DNA of 64,000 nucleotides from positions 328,703-392,702 of the forward strand of contig JAJZTH010000001.1 of assembly GCA_021849075.1 (NCBI GenBank), written 5' to 3'. Source of the DNA: Pseudomonadota bacterium. Its GTDB lineage: Bacteria > Pseudomonadota > Alphaproteobacteria > Sphingomonadales > Sphingomonadaceae. The notes under the pieces are model-generated. The model did no database searches, was not told the origin of the DNA, and saw only the letters and a list, made by a program, of their open reading frames with translations. Of the stretch, positions 25,181 to 34,315 are shown one piece after another (position 1 is the stretch's first letter; the number at the start of each line of letters is the position of its first letter). The position numbers and the translations under genes are program-made.

Positions 25181-26284
25181 CATCGGCATCAGCACGTACA
25201 GCGCCGGGCTAGCGTCGCTTTCGCGGATCAGCGTCGGCGCGGCGGCGTCGGCCAGATGCAGTTCGACCAGATCGCTGTCAATCTGCCCAAGAATATCGAG
25301 CAGATAGCGGGCGTTAAAGCCGATATCGAAGCCTTCGCCCTGGAACGCGCCGGGCACTTCTTCGGCCGCCGTGCCATTTTCCGGGCTGGTGACGGACAGG
25401 GTGATCTTGTCCTTGTCCAGGCTCATCTTGACCGCGCGTGTCTTTTCGGTGGCGATGGTGGCGACGCGGTCGACGCCGTCCTCGAAGCTGCGCGGATCGA
25501 TCTTGAGCAGCTTGTCGTTCGCGGTCGGGATGACGCGGCTATAATCGGGGAAGGTGCCGTCGATCAGCTTGCTGGTCAGGATCGCGCTGCCCAGACCAAA
25601 GCGGATCTTGCTGGCCGACAGGCTGATCTGGACCGATCCTTCGACCTCATCCAGCAGCTTGCGCAGTTCGCCGATGCATTTGCGCGGGATGATGATGCCG
25701 GGCATGCCTTCGGCGCCTTCCGGGCGGGTCACGGTGACGCGGGCCAGACGATGGCCGTCGGTCGCCGCGGCCTTCAACACCGGCTGATCCTCGTCCGACA
25801 CATGGAAATAAATGCCGTTCAGATAATAGCGCGTCTCTTCGGTCGAGATGGCGAAGCGCGTCTTGTCGATGATCTGCTTCAATGTTTCGGCCGGCAGTTC
25901 GAAGCTGGTCGGCAGGTCGCCCTCGGCGATCACCGGAAAGTCATCGCGCGGCAGGGTCGACAGGTTGAAGCGCGCGCGCCCCGCCTGAATCAGCATCTTG
26001 CCATCGGCCGCGTGCAGCGACACCTGGCTGCCTTCGGGCAGCTTGCGCGCGATGTCGAACAAAGTGTGGGCGGAAATGGTGGTCGATCCCGCCTGCTCCA
26101 CCTGCGCCGACACGCTTTCCACGACCTGCAGGTCGAGATCGGTCGCCATCAGCTTGATCGCGCCGTCGGCCGACGCTTCGATCAGCACGTTGGACAGGAT
26201 CGGAATCGTATTGCGCCGCTCGACCACCGACTGGACGTGGCTCAGGCTCTTGAGGAGCGTTGCGCGTTCGATGGTGGCCTTCAT
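25172..26284 (-). CDS. dnaN: DNA polymerase III beta subunit (sliding clamp)
   Basis: 370 aa, ATG at 26284 (MKATIERATLLKSLSHVQSVVERRNTIPILSNVL). Three repeated clamp domains; typical segments are LPRDDFPVI, YYLNGIYFH, ATDGHRLA, LIDGTFPDYSRVIP and the C-terminal PMRV. The clamp dimer rings DNA and tethers Pol III. The gene is not next to dnaA or gyrB here; recF lies about 10 kb away on the same strand. Confidence 0.97.
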   Translation of the reverse strand: MKATIERATLLKSLSHVQSVVERRNTIPILSNVLIEASADGAIKLMATDLDLQVVESVSAQVEQAGSTTISAHTLFDIARKLPEGSQVSLHAADGKMLIQAGRARFNLSTLPRDDFPVIAEGDLPTSFELPAETLKQIIDKTRFAISTEETRYYLNGIYFHVSDEDQPVLKAAATDGHRLARVTVTRPEGAEGMPGIIIPRKCIGELRKLLDEVEGSVQISLSASKIRFGLGSAILTSKLIDGTFPDYSRVIPTANDKLLKIDPRSFEDGVDRVATIATEKTRAVKMSLDKDKITLSVTSPENGTAAEEVPGAFQGEGFDIGFNARYLLDILGQIDSDLVELHLADAAAPTLIRESDASPALYVLMPMRV

Positions 26285-26413
26285 GTCCCTGTTCTGTCCG
26301 TTTCTTTTTAAGCCGATAGCCGGGTGGTTCGGTCGAATCCCGGCGACAATGATGGATGCTTCTTCATAGCCGCTGTTGCCGTCCCTGCAAGCACCGGCTT
26401 CGCCCTTTTCGTG

Positions 26414-26447
26414 TCAGAGCCTGTTTGGAAATGCGCCCTTGGCGCAT
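26414..26447. repeat. 34-bp dispersed hairpin repeat, copy 2
   Basis: Second copy of the element at 20371-20404, in the same orientation. It begins tcagagcctgtt and closes with the atgcgcc-N3-ggcgcat hairpin (26431-26447). It lies in the 247-nt gap upstream of dnaN (minus) and the secreted protein gene (plus). Nothing else distinctive is seen in this gap. Confidence 0.7.
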
Positions 26448-26531
26448 CCGCACCGCTCAGAAGATGCGCTCTTTTGCGCAGTTTCAAAACCGACTGTTGC
26501 AAATGGGGACAGGTTGGGCTTTGCCCACAAC

Positions 26532-27020
26532 ATGCGCCGCATCCTTGCCCTGCTGATCCTGCCGCTGATCGTCGCGACGCCGGCGCAGGCGCGCGATTCG
26601 CTGGGCATCTTCGAAAGCTGGGGCGTGTTTCGCGATCCTGCGACACCGCGCTGCTACGCCATCGCCCAGCCCGCAGCGCGGCGCGGCCAGACGCCCAAAG
26701 GCTTTGCTTCGATCGGCAACTGGCCCCGCCAGCGGGTACGCGGACAGGTGCATATCCGCCTCAGCCGCGCGCGGACGGCCAGCGCGCCGGTCACGCTGGT
26801 CGTTGGCGAACGCCGCTTCACGCTGGTCGCCGGGCAGATTGACGCCTGGGCGCCCGACGCGCGCAGCGACGCCCAGATCATCGCCGCGATGCGATCAGCC
26901 AGCAGCATGAGCATCGCCAGCATCGGCGCGAACGGCCGCGGTTTTGCCGACAGCTATGCCCTGCGCGGCGCGGCCACAGCGATCGACGCCGCCGCGCTGG
27001 GCTGCGCAAAACTGCGCTGA
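26532..27020 (+). CDS. secreted protein, IalB-like
   Basis: 162 aa, ATG at 26532. Signal peptide 1-20 (MRRILALLILPLIVATPAQA). The mature part begins with FESWGVFRDPATPRCYAIAQP and has a second Cys near the end (GCAKLR), with central beta-rich RTASAPVTLVVGERRFTLVAGQIDAWAP. The layout recalls invasion-associated locus B proteins, but similarity is weak, so treat it as a periplasmic protein of uncertain family. In this location it precedes the inserted NYN gene and rlmN. Confidence 0.6.
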   Translation: MRRILALLILPLIVATPAQARDSLGIFESWGVFRDPATPRCYAIAQPAARRGQTPKGFASIGNWPRQRVRGQVHIRLSRARTASAPVTLVVGERRFTLVAGQIDAWAPDARSDAQIIAAMRSASSMSIASIGANGRGFADSYALRGAATAIDAAALGCAKLR

Positions 27021-27063
27021 GGGTTGACTTTTTGGGGATTAGTCAATAGTTAAAGGCCATCCC

Positions 27064-27129
27064 GTCCCCGGCATGCCGTCTTGAGGCGCTCGCAAGAGCA
27101 GACATCAACTCAAGGCCGATCCCGGGGAC
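27064..27129. repeat. inverted repeat upstream of NYN gene
   Basis: The left arm at 27064-27085 begins gtccccgg and ends cttgag. The right arm at 27109-27129 begins ctcaag and ends ccggggac. Outer 8 bp and inner 6 bp pair perfectly, with a mismatched centre. The 23-nt loop is purine-rich. It would form a stable RNA hairpin just before the NYN start codon (27151), which has no visible ribosome-binding site. Confidence 0.55.
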
Positions 27130-27150
27130 AACTTGTATCTGGTCCTCGAA

Positions 27151-27882
27151 ATGGCAACGGCGGTCGTAATCGACGGCGCATATTTTCTGCGTCGTTTTTC
27201 TTTTACTTTCCCACATTTGGATGGGACCGACCCCACACAAGTCGCTTGGGCTGTCATGTATCTGGCTGGCTGGCATCTAGCGATCCGCCATAGATCGGAG
27301 CCCATCGCGAGAGGAGACTTGGATTCAGGATTTCTGGTAAGTGAATCGCCGAGCCTCTATCGAATATTTTTCTACGACTGCGCTCCGCTGACGAAGCGGA
27401 TTCATCATCCGGTGTCCAAACTTGCACTGGATCTTGCCAAAACCGATACCGCCAAGATTCGAATGGCGATCCATCAAAAGCTTTTGGATGTTCGTAAAGT
27501 AGCTCTGCGACTTGGTCGCCTTACAGACGATTTCACATGGGTTCTACGTCCTGAAGCATTGAAGCGTTGCCTTTCTGAAGGAAGCAATTTTGATCCAAAG
27601 GATGAAGATTTCATTCTTAATGTGACGCAGAAAGGTGTTGATATGCGACTGGGTCTTGACGTTGCTTCAATGGCTTACAAGCGGCAAGTGGATCAGATAA
27701 TTCTGGTGGCTGGCGACGCAGATTTCGTCCCTGCTACGAAACTCGCTCGAAGAGAGGGGATCGATGTTGTACTCGACCCCATGGGCGGGAAAGCAGCACG
27801 CGACCTCCTCGATCATGTTGATGGCGTCAGGTTGTGCAAGATGGAGAAGCCGCATGACGGAAAACGGTGGCTAATAGCATGA
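27151..27882 (+). CDS. NYN/LabA-like PIN-domain nuclease (DUF88)
   Basis: 243 aa from ATG 27151 ([16 protein letters not shown]); a TTG at 27133 is an alternative. The NYN fold shows the acidic catalytic residues: VVIDGAYF (first Asp), [43 protein letters not shown] (Asp pairs). Such proteins are putative Mg-dependent ribonucleases, some linked to phage defence. Base composition drops to about 45-50% GC against about 65% around it, and codon use differs, which suggests transfer. The stop overlaps the rlmN start (ATGA), so rlmN translation may depend on it. Confidence 0.87.
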   Translation: MATAVVIDGAYFLRRFSFTFPHLDGTDPTQVAWAVMYLAGWHLAIRHRSEPIARGDLDSGFLVSESPSLYRIFFYDCAPLTKRIHHPVSKLALDLAKTDTAKIRMAIHQKLLDVRKVALRLGRLTDDFTWVLRPEALKRCLSEGSNFDPKDEDFILNVTQKGVDMRLGLDVASMAYKRQVDQIILVAGDADFVPATKLARREGIDVVLDPMGGKAARDLLDHVDGVRLCKMEKPHDGKRWLIA

Positions 27883-29141
27883 ACAACATTTCTCTCATGC
27901 CGATTCCCGGCCATATCGATCCTGTGCCCGTGCCGCGCGCGGTGACGCCGCGGGAGGATGGGCGCGTCGACCTGATGGGGCTGTCGCGCCCGCAGATAAA
28001 GGGCGCGCTGGAGGAAGCCGGCCTGGACATGAAGGCCGCCAAGCTGCGCTCCAAACAGCTGTTCCACTGGCTCTATCATCGCGGCGTCACCGATTTCGAG
28101 GCGATGACCGACCTTGCCAAACCGATGCGCGGCTGGATGGCCGAACGCTTCGTCGTCGGCCGCCCGCAGGTGGTCGAAGCGCAGGTGTCGTCGGACGGCA
28201 CGCGCAAATGGCTGCTGCGGTCGGACGACGGGCAGGATTATGAAATGGTCTTCATCCCCGATGCGGATCGCGGCACGCTCTGCGTCTCCAGCCAGGTCGG
28301 CTGCACGCTCAATTGCAGCTTCTGCCATACCGGCACGATGCGGCTGGTGCGCAACCTGACGCCCGGCGAAATCGTGGGTCAGGTGATGCTGGCGCGCGAC
28401 GCGCTGGGCGAATGGCCCAAGGGCAATATGGCGGCCGCCCACGATGTCGACGCCGATGAAGACGAGGATGCGCCGCAATATTCGCCCGACGGGCGAATGC
28501 TGACCAACATCGTGATGATGGGCATGGGCGAGCCGCTCTATAATTTCGAACATGTGCGCGATGCGCTGAAGGTCGTGATGGACGGCGACGGGCTGGCGCT
28601 GTCGCGCCGGCGCATCACCCTGTCGACCAGCGGCGTCATCCCGATGATGGCGCGCGCCAGCGAAGAGATTGGCGTAAACCTCGCCGTCTCGCTGCATGCC
28701 GTGACCAAGGAAATCCGCGACGAACTGGTGCCGCTGAACCGCAAATATGGGATCGAGGAACTGCTTCAGGCATGCGCCGACTATCCCAAGGCCAGCAACG
28801 CCCGCCGCATCACGTTTGAATATGTGATGATCAAGGACAAGAATGACAGCGACGACGATGCGCGCGAACTGGTCCGGCTGATCCGCAAATATAAGCTGCC
28901 GGCCAAGGTCAACCTGATCCCGTTCAACCCCTGGCCGGGCACCGATTATGAATGTTCAACGCCCGAGCGGGTGCGCGCGTTCAGTTCCATCGTGTTCGAA
29001 GGCGGCATCAGCGCGCCGGTGCGCACGCCGCGCGGCCGCGACATCATGGCCGCCTGCGGCCAGCTGAAATCGGCGAGCGAAAAGAAGAGCAAGGCGGAAA
29101 TGAAGCGCCTGGCCGAAGAAAAGCAGGCCGCGCTCGGCTGA
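27879..29141 (+). CDS. rlmN: 23S rRNA/tRNA m2A methyltransferase RlmN (radical SAM)
   Basis: 420 aa from ATG 27879; GTG 27867 and ATG 27897 are alternatives. The radical-SAM CX3CX2C cluster motif is CTLNCSFC, the methyl-carrier Cys lies in the C-terminal AACGQL, and GMGEPL and SLHAVT are intact. The enzyme methylates A2503 of 23S rRNA and A37 of some tRNAs at C2. An acidic insert ([21 protein letters not shown]) lies after the SAM core start, as in other sphingomonad RlmN. The downstream 180 nt hold no gene. Confidence 0.96.
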   Translation: MNNISLMPIPGHIDPVPVPRAVTPREDGRVDLMGLSRPQIKGALEEAGLDMKAAKLRSKQLFHWLYHRGVTDFEAMTDLAKPMRGWMAERFVVGRPQVVEAQVSSDGTRKWLLRSDDGQDYEMVFIPDADRGTLCVSSQVGCTLNCSFCHTGTMRLVRNLTPGEIVGQVMLARDALGEWPKGNMAAAHDVDADEDEDAPQYSPDGRMLTNIVMMGMGEPLYNFEHVRDALKVVMDGDGLALSRRRITLSTSGVIPMMARASEEIGVNLAVSLHAVTKEIRDELVPLNRKYGIEELLQACADYPKASNARRITFEYVMIKDKNDSDDDARELVRLIRKYKLPAKVNLIPFNPWPGTDYECSTPERVRAFSSIVFEGGISAPVRTPRGRDIMAACGQLKSASEKKSKAEMKRLAEEKQAALG

Positions 29142-29320
29142 TGCGACGGGCGGGCCGACAGCCATGCCGGCCTTGACCTGACCGCGGCCGTCGATTTACC
29201 CCTTTTTACCGGGGATGCAGCGCGTTTCGTTCGAAAAACGCGCCAGCCGACGCGCCTATGCCGTTCGTCCGCACCCTGCCGGGAGAGGCATAACGACAGC
29301 GATTTAAGGGGCCGCACAAC

Positions 29321-30118
29321 ATGAGCATGGCATATCAGCCCGGATCGGACGATCCTTCCCCATCCCTGCATTTTGCCTGCACATCCTGCGGCAAATGCTG
29401 CACCGGACTGCGCCTGCCGCTCAGCGTATCGGAGGCGATCACCTGGCTGGAGCGTGGCGGGCGGGTGGAAATCCTGTGCGACGCGGCGCCGGACATGCCG
29501 TTTCCTGAGGGGTCCGCCGAAGCCTATCGCGCCGCCCGCGCCGTGCCCGCCATCAGCGACCAGTTGCCCCTGACCCTGTCGGCGACACTGACAGCCGTGT
29601 TCGAAGGCCCCTGCCCCAATCTTCAGGCGGACATGCGTTGCGGCGCTTATGAGATTCGCCCCAATGCCTGCCGCATCTATCCGGCCGAAGTCCGTCCCGA
29701 CCGGCGCGTCGTCCCGACCGAAAAACTATGCCCGTCCGATGCATGGGATGATGCGCACCCGACCTTCATGGAGCCGGCGCAGGGCGTGCTGGACATGGAG
29801 ACGGCGAACGCCATCACGCGGTCGCGCCACGCCGGCATCGACGACGTTGGCCGCAAGGCCGGGCTGCTGGCCGCGCTGCACATCGATCAGGCGGCGCTGG
29901 CCAATGAAGGCTATGCGATCTGGAAGCCATCGCTCGACACTTTGCTCGACAGGCTCCGGGCCGTTCGCGACGCGCAGGATGGGACTGCGCCGGATCGCCT
30001 CTATGTGGAAATCCTCTCCCCGCGCGCCGAAACCCGCCAGATGATCGCCGAAGCGCAAGGCGTTGACGCCGTCCCTGACAGCACAAGGGGCTATGACTAT
30101 CTGCCGCTTTATGGCTGA
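29321..30118 (+). CDS. YkgJ-type cysteine-cluster protein
   Basis: 265 aa, ATG at 29321. The N-terminal cysteine cluster FACTSCGKCCTGLRLPLS and later GPCPNL, MRCGAYEIRPNACRIYP make the zinc/iron-chelating YkgJ (UPF0153) pattern. The C-terminal 120 residues are helical and family-specific. Function unknown; such proteins may bind Fe-S or Zn. It is followed closely by another unknown gene. Confidence 0.8.
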   Translation: MSMAYQPGSDDPSPSLHFACTSCGKCCTGLRLPLSVSEAITWLERGGRVEILCDAAPDMPFPEGSAEAYRAARAVPAISDQLPLTLSATLTAVFEGPCPNLQADMRCGAYEIRPNACRIYPAEVRPDRRVVPTEKLCPSDAWDDAHPTFMEPAQGVLDMETANAITRSRHAGIDDVGRKAGLLAALHIDQAALANEGYAIWKPSLDTLLDRLRAVRDAQDGTAPDRLYVEILSPRAETRQMIAEAQGVDAVPDSTRGYDYLPLYG

Positions 30119-30147
30119 TAGTGGCGCGGCAGGGGGAGAAGCGCGGC

Positions 30148-30570
30148 GTGACCGACGAAGAAATTGCGCGGCTGGCAACCGACTTTTGCGACTGCACCCT
30201 GCCCAAGGCATATTGGACGCATGAGGCGCATTTCGCGACCGCCCTGTGGCTGATCCTGAAGCGGCCCGACATCGCGCCCGAACGCGACATGCCCGGTATG
30301 ATCCGTCGCTATAACGAAAGCGTGGGCGGCGTGAACAGCGACAGCAGCGGCTATCATGAAACCATCACCCAGGCGTCGCTGCACATGGCGCGACGGGTGG
30401 TGGCCGGCCAGCCGGGCGGCGTCACGCCATCCGCCGCGCTGGCCGCGCTCATGGCTTCGCCGCTGGGCGACAAGGACTGGCTTTTCACCTATTGGTCGCG
30501 CGATCTGCTGATGGCGGCGGAGGCGCGCCGCAACTGGGTAGCGCCCGACCGCACGCCCCTTCCCGCATAA
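30148..30570 (+). CDS. conserved hypothetical protein
   Basis: 140 aa from a GTG at 30148, chosen because GGGGGAGAAG (30131-30140) precedes it; a GTG at 30121 is an alternative. Aromatic- and His-rich helical sequence (KAYWTHEAHFATALWLI, SSGYHETITQASLHMARR, DWLFTYWSRDLLM) of the kind seen in a widespread small bacterial family with no function known to me. Cytoplasmic; no Cys motif. It is likely co-transcribed with the cysteine-cluster gene. Confidence 0.7.
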   Translation: MTDEEIARLATDFCDCTLPKAYWTHEAHFATALWLILKRPDIAPERDMPGMIRRYNESVGGVNSDSSGYHETITQASLHMARRVVAGQPGGVTPSAALAALMASPLGDKDWLFTYWSRDLLMAAEARRNWVAPDRTPLPA

Positions 30571-30583
30571 ATTACAGCACCAT

Positions 30584-30618
30584 AAAAAAAGGGCGGCCCT
30601 TTGCAGGACCGCCCTTCT
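30584..30618. terminator. bidirectional intrinsic terminator
   Basis: The stem gggcggccct pairs with aggaccgccc (one mismatch), with A7 before and a pyrimidine/T-rich tract after. It separates the convergent hypothetical gene and the outer-membrane protein gene. Confidence 0.8.
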
Positions 30619-30668
30619 TCCCCTTCACACCGCCAGGCGGTGCGAAGGATCTGATCGATTGAGAGGGA

Positions 30669-31181
30669 TCAGAAACGGAAGCCGATGCCGACAACGCCGG
30701 CGTCACGGCCGCCGATGTTGGCTTCATATTCGCTGCGCTGATATTCAGCCGAAATATAGGTGTTCGGGGTCACGGCATATTCCAGACCGCCGCCATAACG
30801 CACGCCTTCGAACGAAGCGCCGGCGCCGTTCACGTCGATGCGGGTGTTGGCATAGCCGACCTTGCCGAACGCCAGGACCTGCGGGGTCACGGTGTAGCCC
30901 AGACGAACCGAAGCGGCCAGATCGCGGCTGACTTCCGCACCGGCGCCAGCGCTGGTGGTGCTGTCGCTGAACGACACTTCGGGGCCGAAGGTCACGCCGT
31001 TGGTGACGGCCAGGTCATAACCGGCGGCAACGCCATAGGTGAAACCGTCGCGGCCGTCGAACTTGTCATAGCCCAGCGTCACGCCCGCGCGCGGCCCGGT
31101 GAAGGGCGCAGCGTCCTGAGCGAAAGCAGGGGCAGAAAAAGCAGCGGCAGCAGCAATTGCTGCGAAAATCACAGTCTTCAT
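30669..31181 (-). CDS. outer-membrane beta-barrel protein
   Basis: 170 aa, ATG at 31181. Signal peptide 1-21 (MKTVIFAAIAAAAAFSAPAFA). About eight amphipathic beta strands follow, ending with a terminal Phe (AGVVGIGFRF), the outer-membrane insertion signal. It resembles the OmpA/OmpW-size porin-like barrels used by sphingomonads (RAGVTLGYDKFDGRDGFTYGVAAGYD, FGKVGYANTRIDVNG). Small barrel; no peptidoglycan-binding domain. Own terminator downstream. Confidence 0.85.
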   Translation of the reverse strand: MKTVIFAAIAAAAAFSAPAFAQDAAPFTGPRAGVTLGYDKFDGRDGFTYGVAAGYDLAVTNGVTFGPEVSFSDSTTSAGAGAEVSRDLAASVRLGYTVTPQVLAFGKVGYANTRIDVNGAGASFEGVRYGGGLEYAVTPNTYISAEYQRSEYEANIGGRDAGVVGIGFRF

Positions 31182-31567
31182 AAAGTCCTCGATATTATTC
31201 TATACGCCGTGACTTAGATATTCATCCGGCGTTCAGGTTCGATGCCAAGCAATCATGAACTTATTCTCATGAATCCTCCTGCTTCTTTTCTCTTCATTAT
31301 CTGGAGAGAGAAGAGCGCCATCTGCATCATGATCGCGCACTGGCCATCTAGGATCGCCAGATTGAGTTGCAAAGGGGGTCGGAATTTATTTCAATTAATT
31401 TCGATGCTTGTGTTGCAGATTAGTGACATGCCCATCCGCGTACGCCAACCGGCGCGGGCCGGAGCAGGCCCGACACCGCCCTTGTCGTTCGACCAACAGC
31501 ATTTCCAACAGTGCGAACGCCATGATCCGATATGGACCGACGGCAAAAAAGCGATAGGATCGCCGCC
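31182..31567. other. 386-nt divergent intergenic region
   Basis: Between the outer-membrane barrel gene and the cytochrome b561 gene. AT-rich stretches (gatattattctatac; tttatttcaattaatttc) suggest promoters for both. Two TCATGA hexamers 14 nt apart (about 31252-31271) and a small gggcc-rich hairpin near 31455-31472 are the only structures I see. No convincing small gene. Confidence 0.4.
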
Positions 31568-32299
31568 ATGGACAGCCCGCCCGCCAGCCCGCCCGACAGC
31601 ATGGGGGCGATCGTCAGGCGGCATCGCCTGTCGACGCGACTCTGGCATTGGGTGAATGCCCTGCTGCTCTATGTGCTGTTCACCAGCGGCCTTGGCATCT
31701 TCAACGCCCATCCGCGCCTCTATTGGGGGCAATATGGCGCCAATTTCGATCATGCCTGGCTGACGCTCAATCGCTTTGGCGGCTGGCTGACGCTGCCGGC
31801 CCATTATAATCTCGCTTTGTCGCGCCACTGGCATCTGACCGCAGCGCCGATCTTCGCCTTCGCGCTGCTCGCCTATATGGTCTGGAGCCTGTTCAACCGG
31901 CACATCGCCCGCGATCTGGCCTTTCGCCGCGGCGAGCTTTCGCCCCGCCATGTCTGGCGGGACATATATGATCATGCCCGGCTGCGCTTTCCCACCGGGC
32001 CAGCGGCGCTGCGTTATAATGTGCTGCAAAAGGCCAGCTATGTCGGCGTGCTCTTTCTGCTGCTGCCGCTCGTCATCCTGACTGGCCTTACCATGTCTCC
32101 GGGCATGAATGCGGCCTGGCCCTGGCTGGTCGACCTGTTCGGCGGTCGCCAAACGGCGCGGTCAATCCATTTTCTCGCCGCCTTCGCGCTGGTCGCCTTC
32201 TTCCTTGTCCATATCCTGATGGTGCTGCTCGCCGGGCCGCTGAACGAAGTGCGATCGATGATCACCGGCCGCTACCGCCTGCCCAAGGAACGATCATGA
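31568..32299 (+). CDS. cytochrome b561-like membrane electron carrier
   Basis: 243 aa, ATG at 31568. Four or five membrane helices carry the heme-ligand His residues (RLSTRLWHWVNALLLYVLF in TM1, ARSIHFLAAFALVAFFLVHILMVLLAG in the last helices), as in the di-heme cytochrome b561/Ni-Fe hydrogenase cytochrome b family. It is ATGA-coupled to a molybdopterin oxidoreductase gene, so it is most likely the quinone-linked membrane partner of that enzyme. Confidence 0.85.
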   Translation: MDSPPASPPDSMGAIVRRHRLSTRLWHWVNALLLYVLFTSGLGIFNAHPRLYWGQYGANFDHAWLTLNRFGGWLTLPAHYNLALSRHWHLTAAPIFAFALLAYMVWSLFNRHIARDLAFRRGELSPRHVWRDIYDHARLRFPTGPAALRYNVLQKASYVGVLFLLLPLVILTGLTMSPGMNAAWPWLVDLFGGRQTARSIHFLAAFALVAFFLVHILMVLLAGPLNEVRSMITGRYRLPKERS

Positions 32300-33042
32300 T
32301 CCTGACCCGGCGCAGCCTGTTGCTGGGCGCAACCGCGTCGCTCGCGGGCTGCGATCGCCTCGCCAGCACCCCATCCGTGCGCGAGGCGCTGTTTTCGGCG
32401 GAGAATTTCCACAAATGGGCGCAGCGCAGCCTGATGGCGCGCGATGCGCTGGCGCGAGAATTTCGCCCCGACCAGATTTCCCCCATCTTCCGCGCCAATG
32501 GCACCGCCAATCCCAACACGCCGGCCTATAAGGCGCTGTGGCGCGGCGGCTTTGCCGACTGGCGACTGCGCATCGACGGGCTGGTAGCGCGGCCTTTGTC
32601 GCTGTCGCTGGACCAGTTGCATGCCTTGCCCCATCGCGAACAGATTACCCGCCATGATTGCGTCGAGGGCTGGAGTGCGATCGGCAAATGGCGCGGCGTG
32701 CCTTTGAAATTGCTGCTCGACGGCGCGGGGCTGCGCGACAGCGCCCGCTACCTCGTCTTTCACTGCGCCGACACCATGGGCGCCGGTCAGCCCTATTATG
32801 AAAGCATCGACCTGACCGATGCCTTCCACCCCCAGACGATCCTGGCCTTCGCCCTCAACGACCGGCCCCTCTCCGTCGCCAATGGCGCGCCGCTGCGGCT
32901 GCGGGTGGAGCGGCAACTGGGCTATAAACAGGCCAAATATCTGATGCGGATCGAAGCGGTGCAACATTTGTCCGCCATAGGCGCGGGCAAGGGCGGCTAT
33001 TGGGAAGACCATGCCGGCTATGACTGGTATGCGGGTATTTGA
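32296..33042 (+). CDS. molybdopterin-dependent oxidoreductase (sulfite oxidase fold), Tat lipoprotein-like
   Basis: 248 aa, ATG at 32296. The leader combines TRRSLLLGATASLAGC: twin Arg plus a lipobox Cys at residue 19. The SUOX/MsrP-type Mo domain shows in LRIDGLVARPLSLSLDQL, the Mo-ligand Cys in RHDCVEGWSAIGKW, GVPLKLLLDGAG and GAPLRLRVERQLGYKQAKYL. The partner cytochrome b561 is the preceding gene. Substrate unknown: sulfite, methionine sulfoxide or another S/N-oxide are possible. The dimerisation domain of true sulfite oxidases is absent. Confidence 0.85.
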   Translation: MILTRRSLLLGATASLAGCDRLASTPSVREALFSAENFHKWAQRSLMARDALAREFRPDQISPIFRANGTANPNTPAYKALWRGGFADWRLRIDGLVARPLSLSLDQLHALPHREQITRHDCVEGWSAIGKWRGVPLKLLLDGAGLRDSARYLVFHCADTMGAGQPYYESIDLTDAFHPQTILAFALNDRPLSVANGAPLRLRVERQLGYKQAKYLMRIEAVQHLSAIGAGKGGYWEDHAGYDWYAGI

Positions 33043-33073
33043 CGCCTGCGAAACGACATGACAAGGTAGCGGC

Positions 33074-34315
33074 ATGAAACTGTTTGAACGTGTTCTCAAG
33101 CGGTTGGTCACACGTGGCCAGCTTACCGTCCACTATTCTGCAGGAGGCAGCTTCACCGTCGGACAGCCCGATCCGGCCTTCCCCACCCTCGCCCTGCGCT
33201 TCCACGACAAGCGCGTTCCGCTCGACATCATCAAGGACCCGCGCCTTGGCATGGCCGAAGCCTGGATCGACGGTCGCATCGGCATAGAGGGCGGCGGCAT
33301 CATGGAATTCATCTCCATGATCCGTGCCAACAATCCCTGGGAACAGGGCAAATCGATCGACGCCAAATCCTTCCTCAGCCGCAGCTTCAAGACCGCCCGC
33401 CAGAAATTCTGGCGCCTCAACCACAAAGGCCGGTCGAAAGCGAACGTCGCCCATCATTATGATCTGTCAGGCGCGCTCTACGCCCTCTTCCTCGACCGCG
33501 ACCGCCAATATAGCTGCGCCTATTTCCCCGATGCGGACAATGAAGCCGGCATCAGCCTGGAACAGAGCCAGGAGGACAAGAAGGCGCATATCGCCGCCAA
33601 ACTGCATCTGAAGCCCGGCATGAAGGTGCTGGACATTGGCTGCGGCTGGGGCGGCATGGCGCTTTACCTCCACCGCACCTGCGGCGTCGACGTGACCGGC
33701 ATCACCCTGTCGGAGGAACAGTTGAAGGTCGCGCGCCAGCGGGCGCAGGATGCCGGCGTCGCCAATCATGTCCGCTTCGAACTGATCGACTATCGCGACA
33801 TGCAGGGACCGTTCGACCGGATCGTGTCGGTCGGCATGTTCGAACATGTCGGCACTGCGCATTTCCGCACCTTCTTCAACAAATGCCGCGAATTGCTGAC
33901 GCCTGAGGGGGTGATGCTGATCCATACGATCGGCCGGGTCGGCGGGCCGGGCATCACCGACGCCTTCACCCAGAAATATATCTTCCCCGGCGGCTATATC
34001 CCCGCATTGTCGGAAATGATCCAGGGCAGCGAGGATACGCGCCTGATGGTGACGGATGTGGAGGTGCTGCGCATCCATTACGGCCTCACCATCCGCGAAT
34101 GGTATAAGCGGACGATGGCGCACAAGGCGGACATCGTCGCCCTCTATGACGAGCGCTTCTTCCGCCTGTGGACCTTCTATCTGGCCGGGGCGGCGACCGT
34201 GTTCGAACATGGCGGCATGGTCAATTATCAGGTCCAATATGTGCGCGATCGCCGCACTTTGCCCATCACCCGCGACTATATGCAGGAAGCCGAAGCGGCG
34301 CTGCGGGGCCGCTGA
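33074..34315 (+). CDS. cfa: cyclopropane-fatty-acyl-phospholipid synthase
   Basis: 413 aa, ATG at 33074. The N-terminal CFAS domain is followed by the SAM-binding motif KVLDIGCGWGGMALYL, then VTGITLSEEQ, SVGMFEHVG, and YIFPGGYIPALSEM, the usual cyclopropane-synthase set including the bicarbonate-site Glu/His/Tyr region. It adds a methylene bridge to unsaturated acyl chains of membrane phospholipids. It lies 31 nt after the molybdoenzyme gene, possibly in the same transcript. Confidence 0.95.
   Translation: MKLFERVLKRLVTRGQLTVHYSAGGSFTVGQPDPAFPTLALRFHDKRVPLDIIKDPRLGMAEAWIDGRIGIEGGGIMEFISMIRANNPWEQGKSIDAKSFLSRSFKTARQKFWRLNHKGRSKANVAHHYDLSGALYALFLDRDRQYSCAYFPDADNEAGISLEQSQEDKKAHIAAKLHLKPGMKVLDIGCGWGGMALYLHRTCGVDVTGITLSEEQLKVARQRAQDAGVANHVRFELIDYRDMQGPFDRIVSVGMFEHVGTAHFRTFFNKCRELLTPEGVMLIHTIGRVGGPGITDAFTQKYIFPGGYIPALSEMIQGSEDTRLMVTDVEVLRIHYGLTIREWYKRTMAHKADIVALYDERFFRLWTFYLAGAATVFEHGGMVNYQVQYVRDRRTLPITRDYMQEAEAALRGR

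Noticed and set aside
26318..26345. Sequence ggttcggtcgaatcccgg resembling a tRNA T-arm
   Set aside because: No acceptor or anticodon arm can be built around it; T-loop spacing is wrong.
31242..31655. Open frame in the gap before the cytochrome b561 gene
   Set aside because: No ribosome-binding site, unusual composition, and it overlaps the true gene start in another frame.
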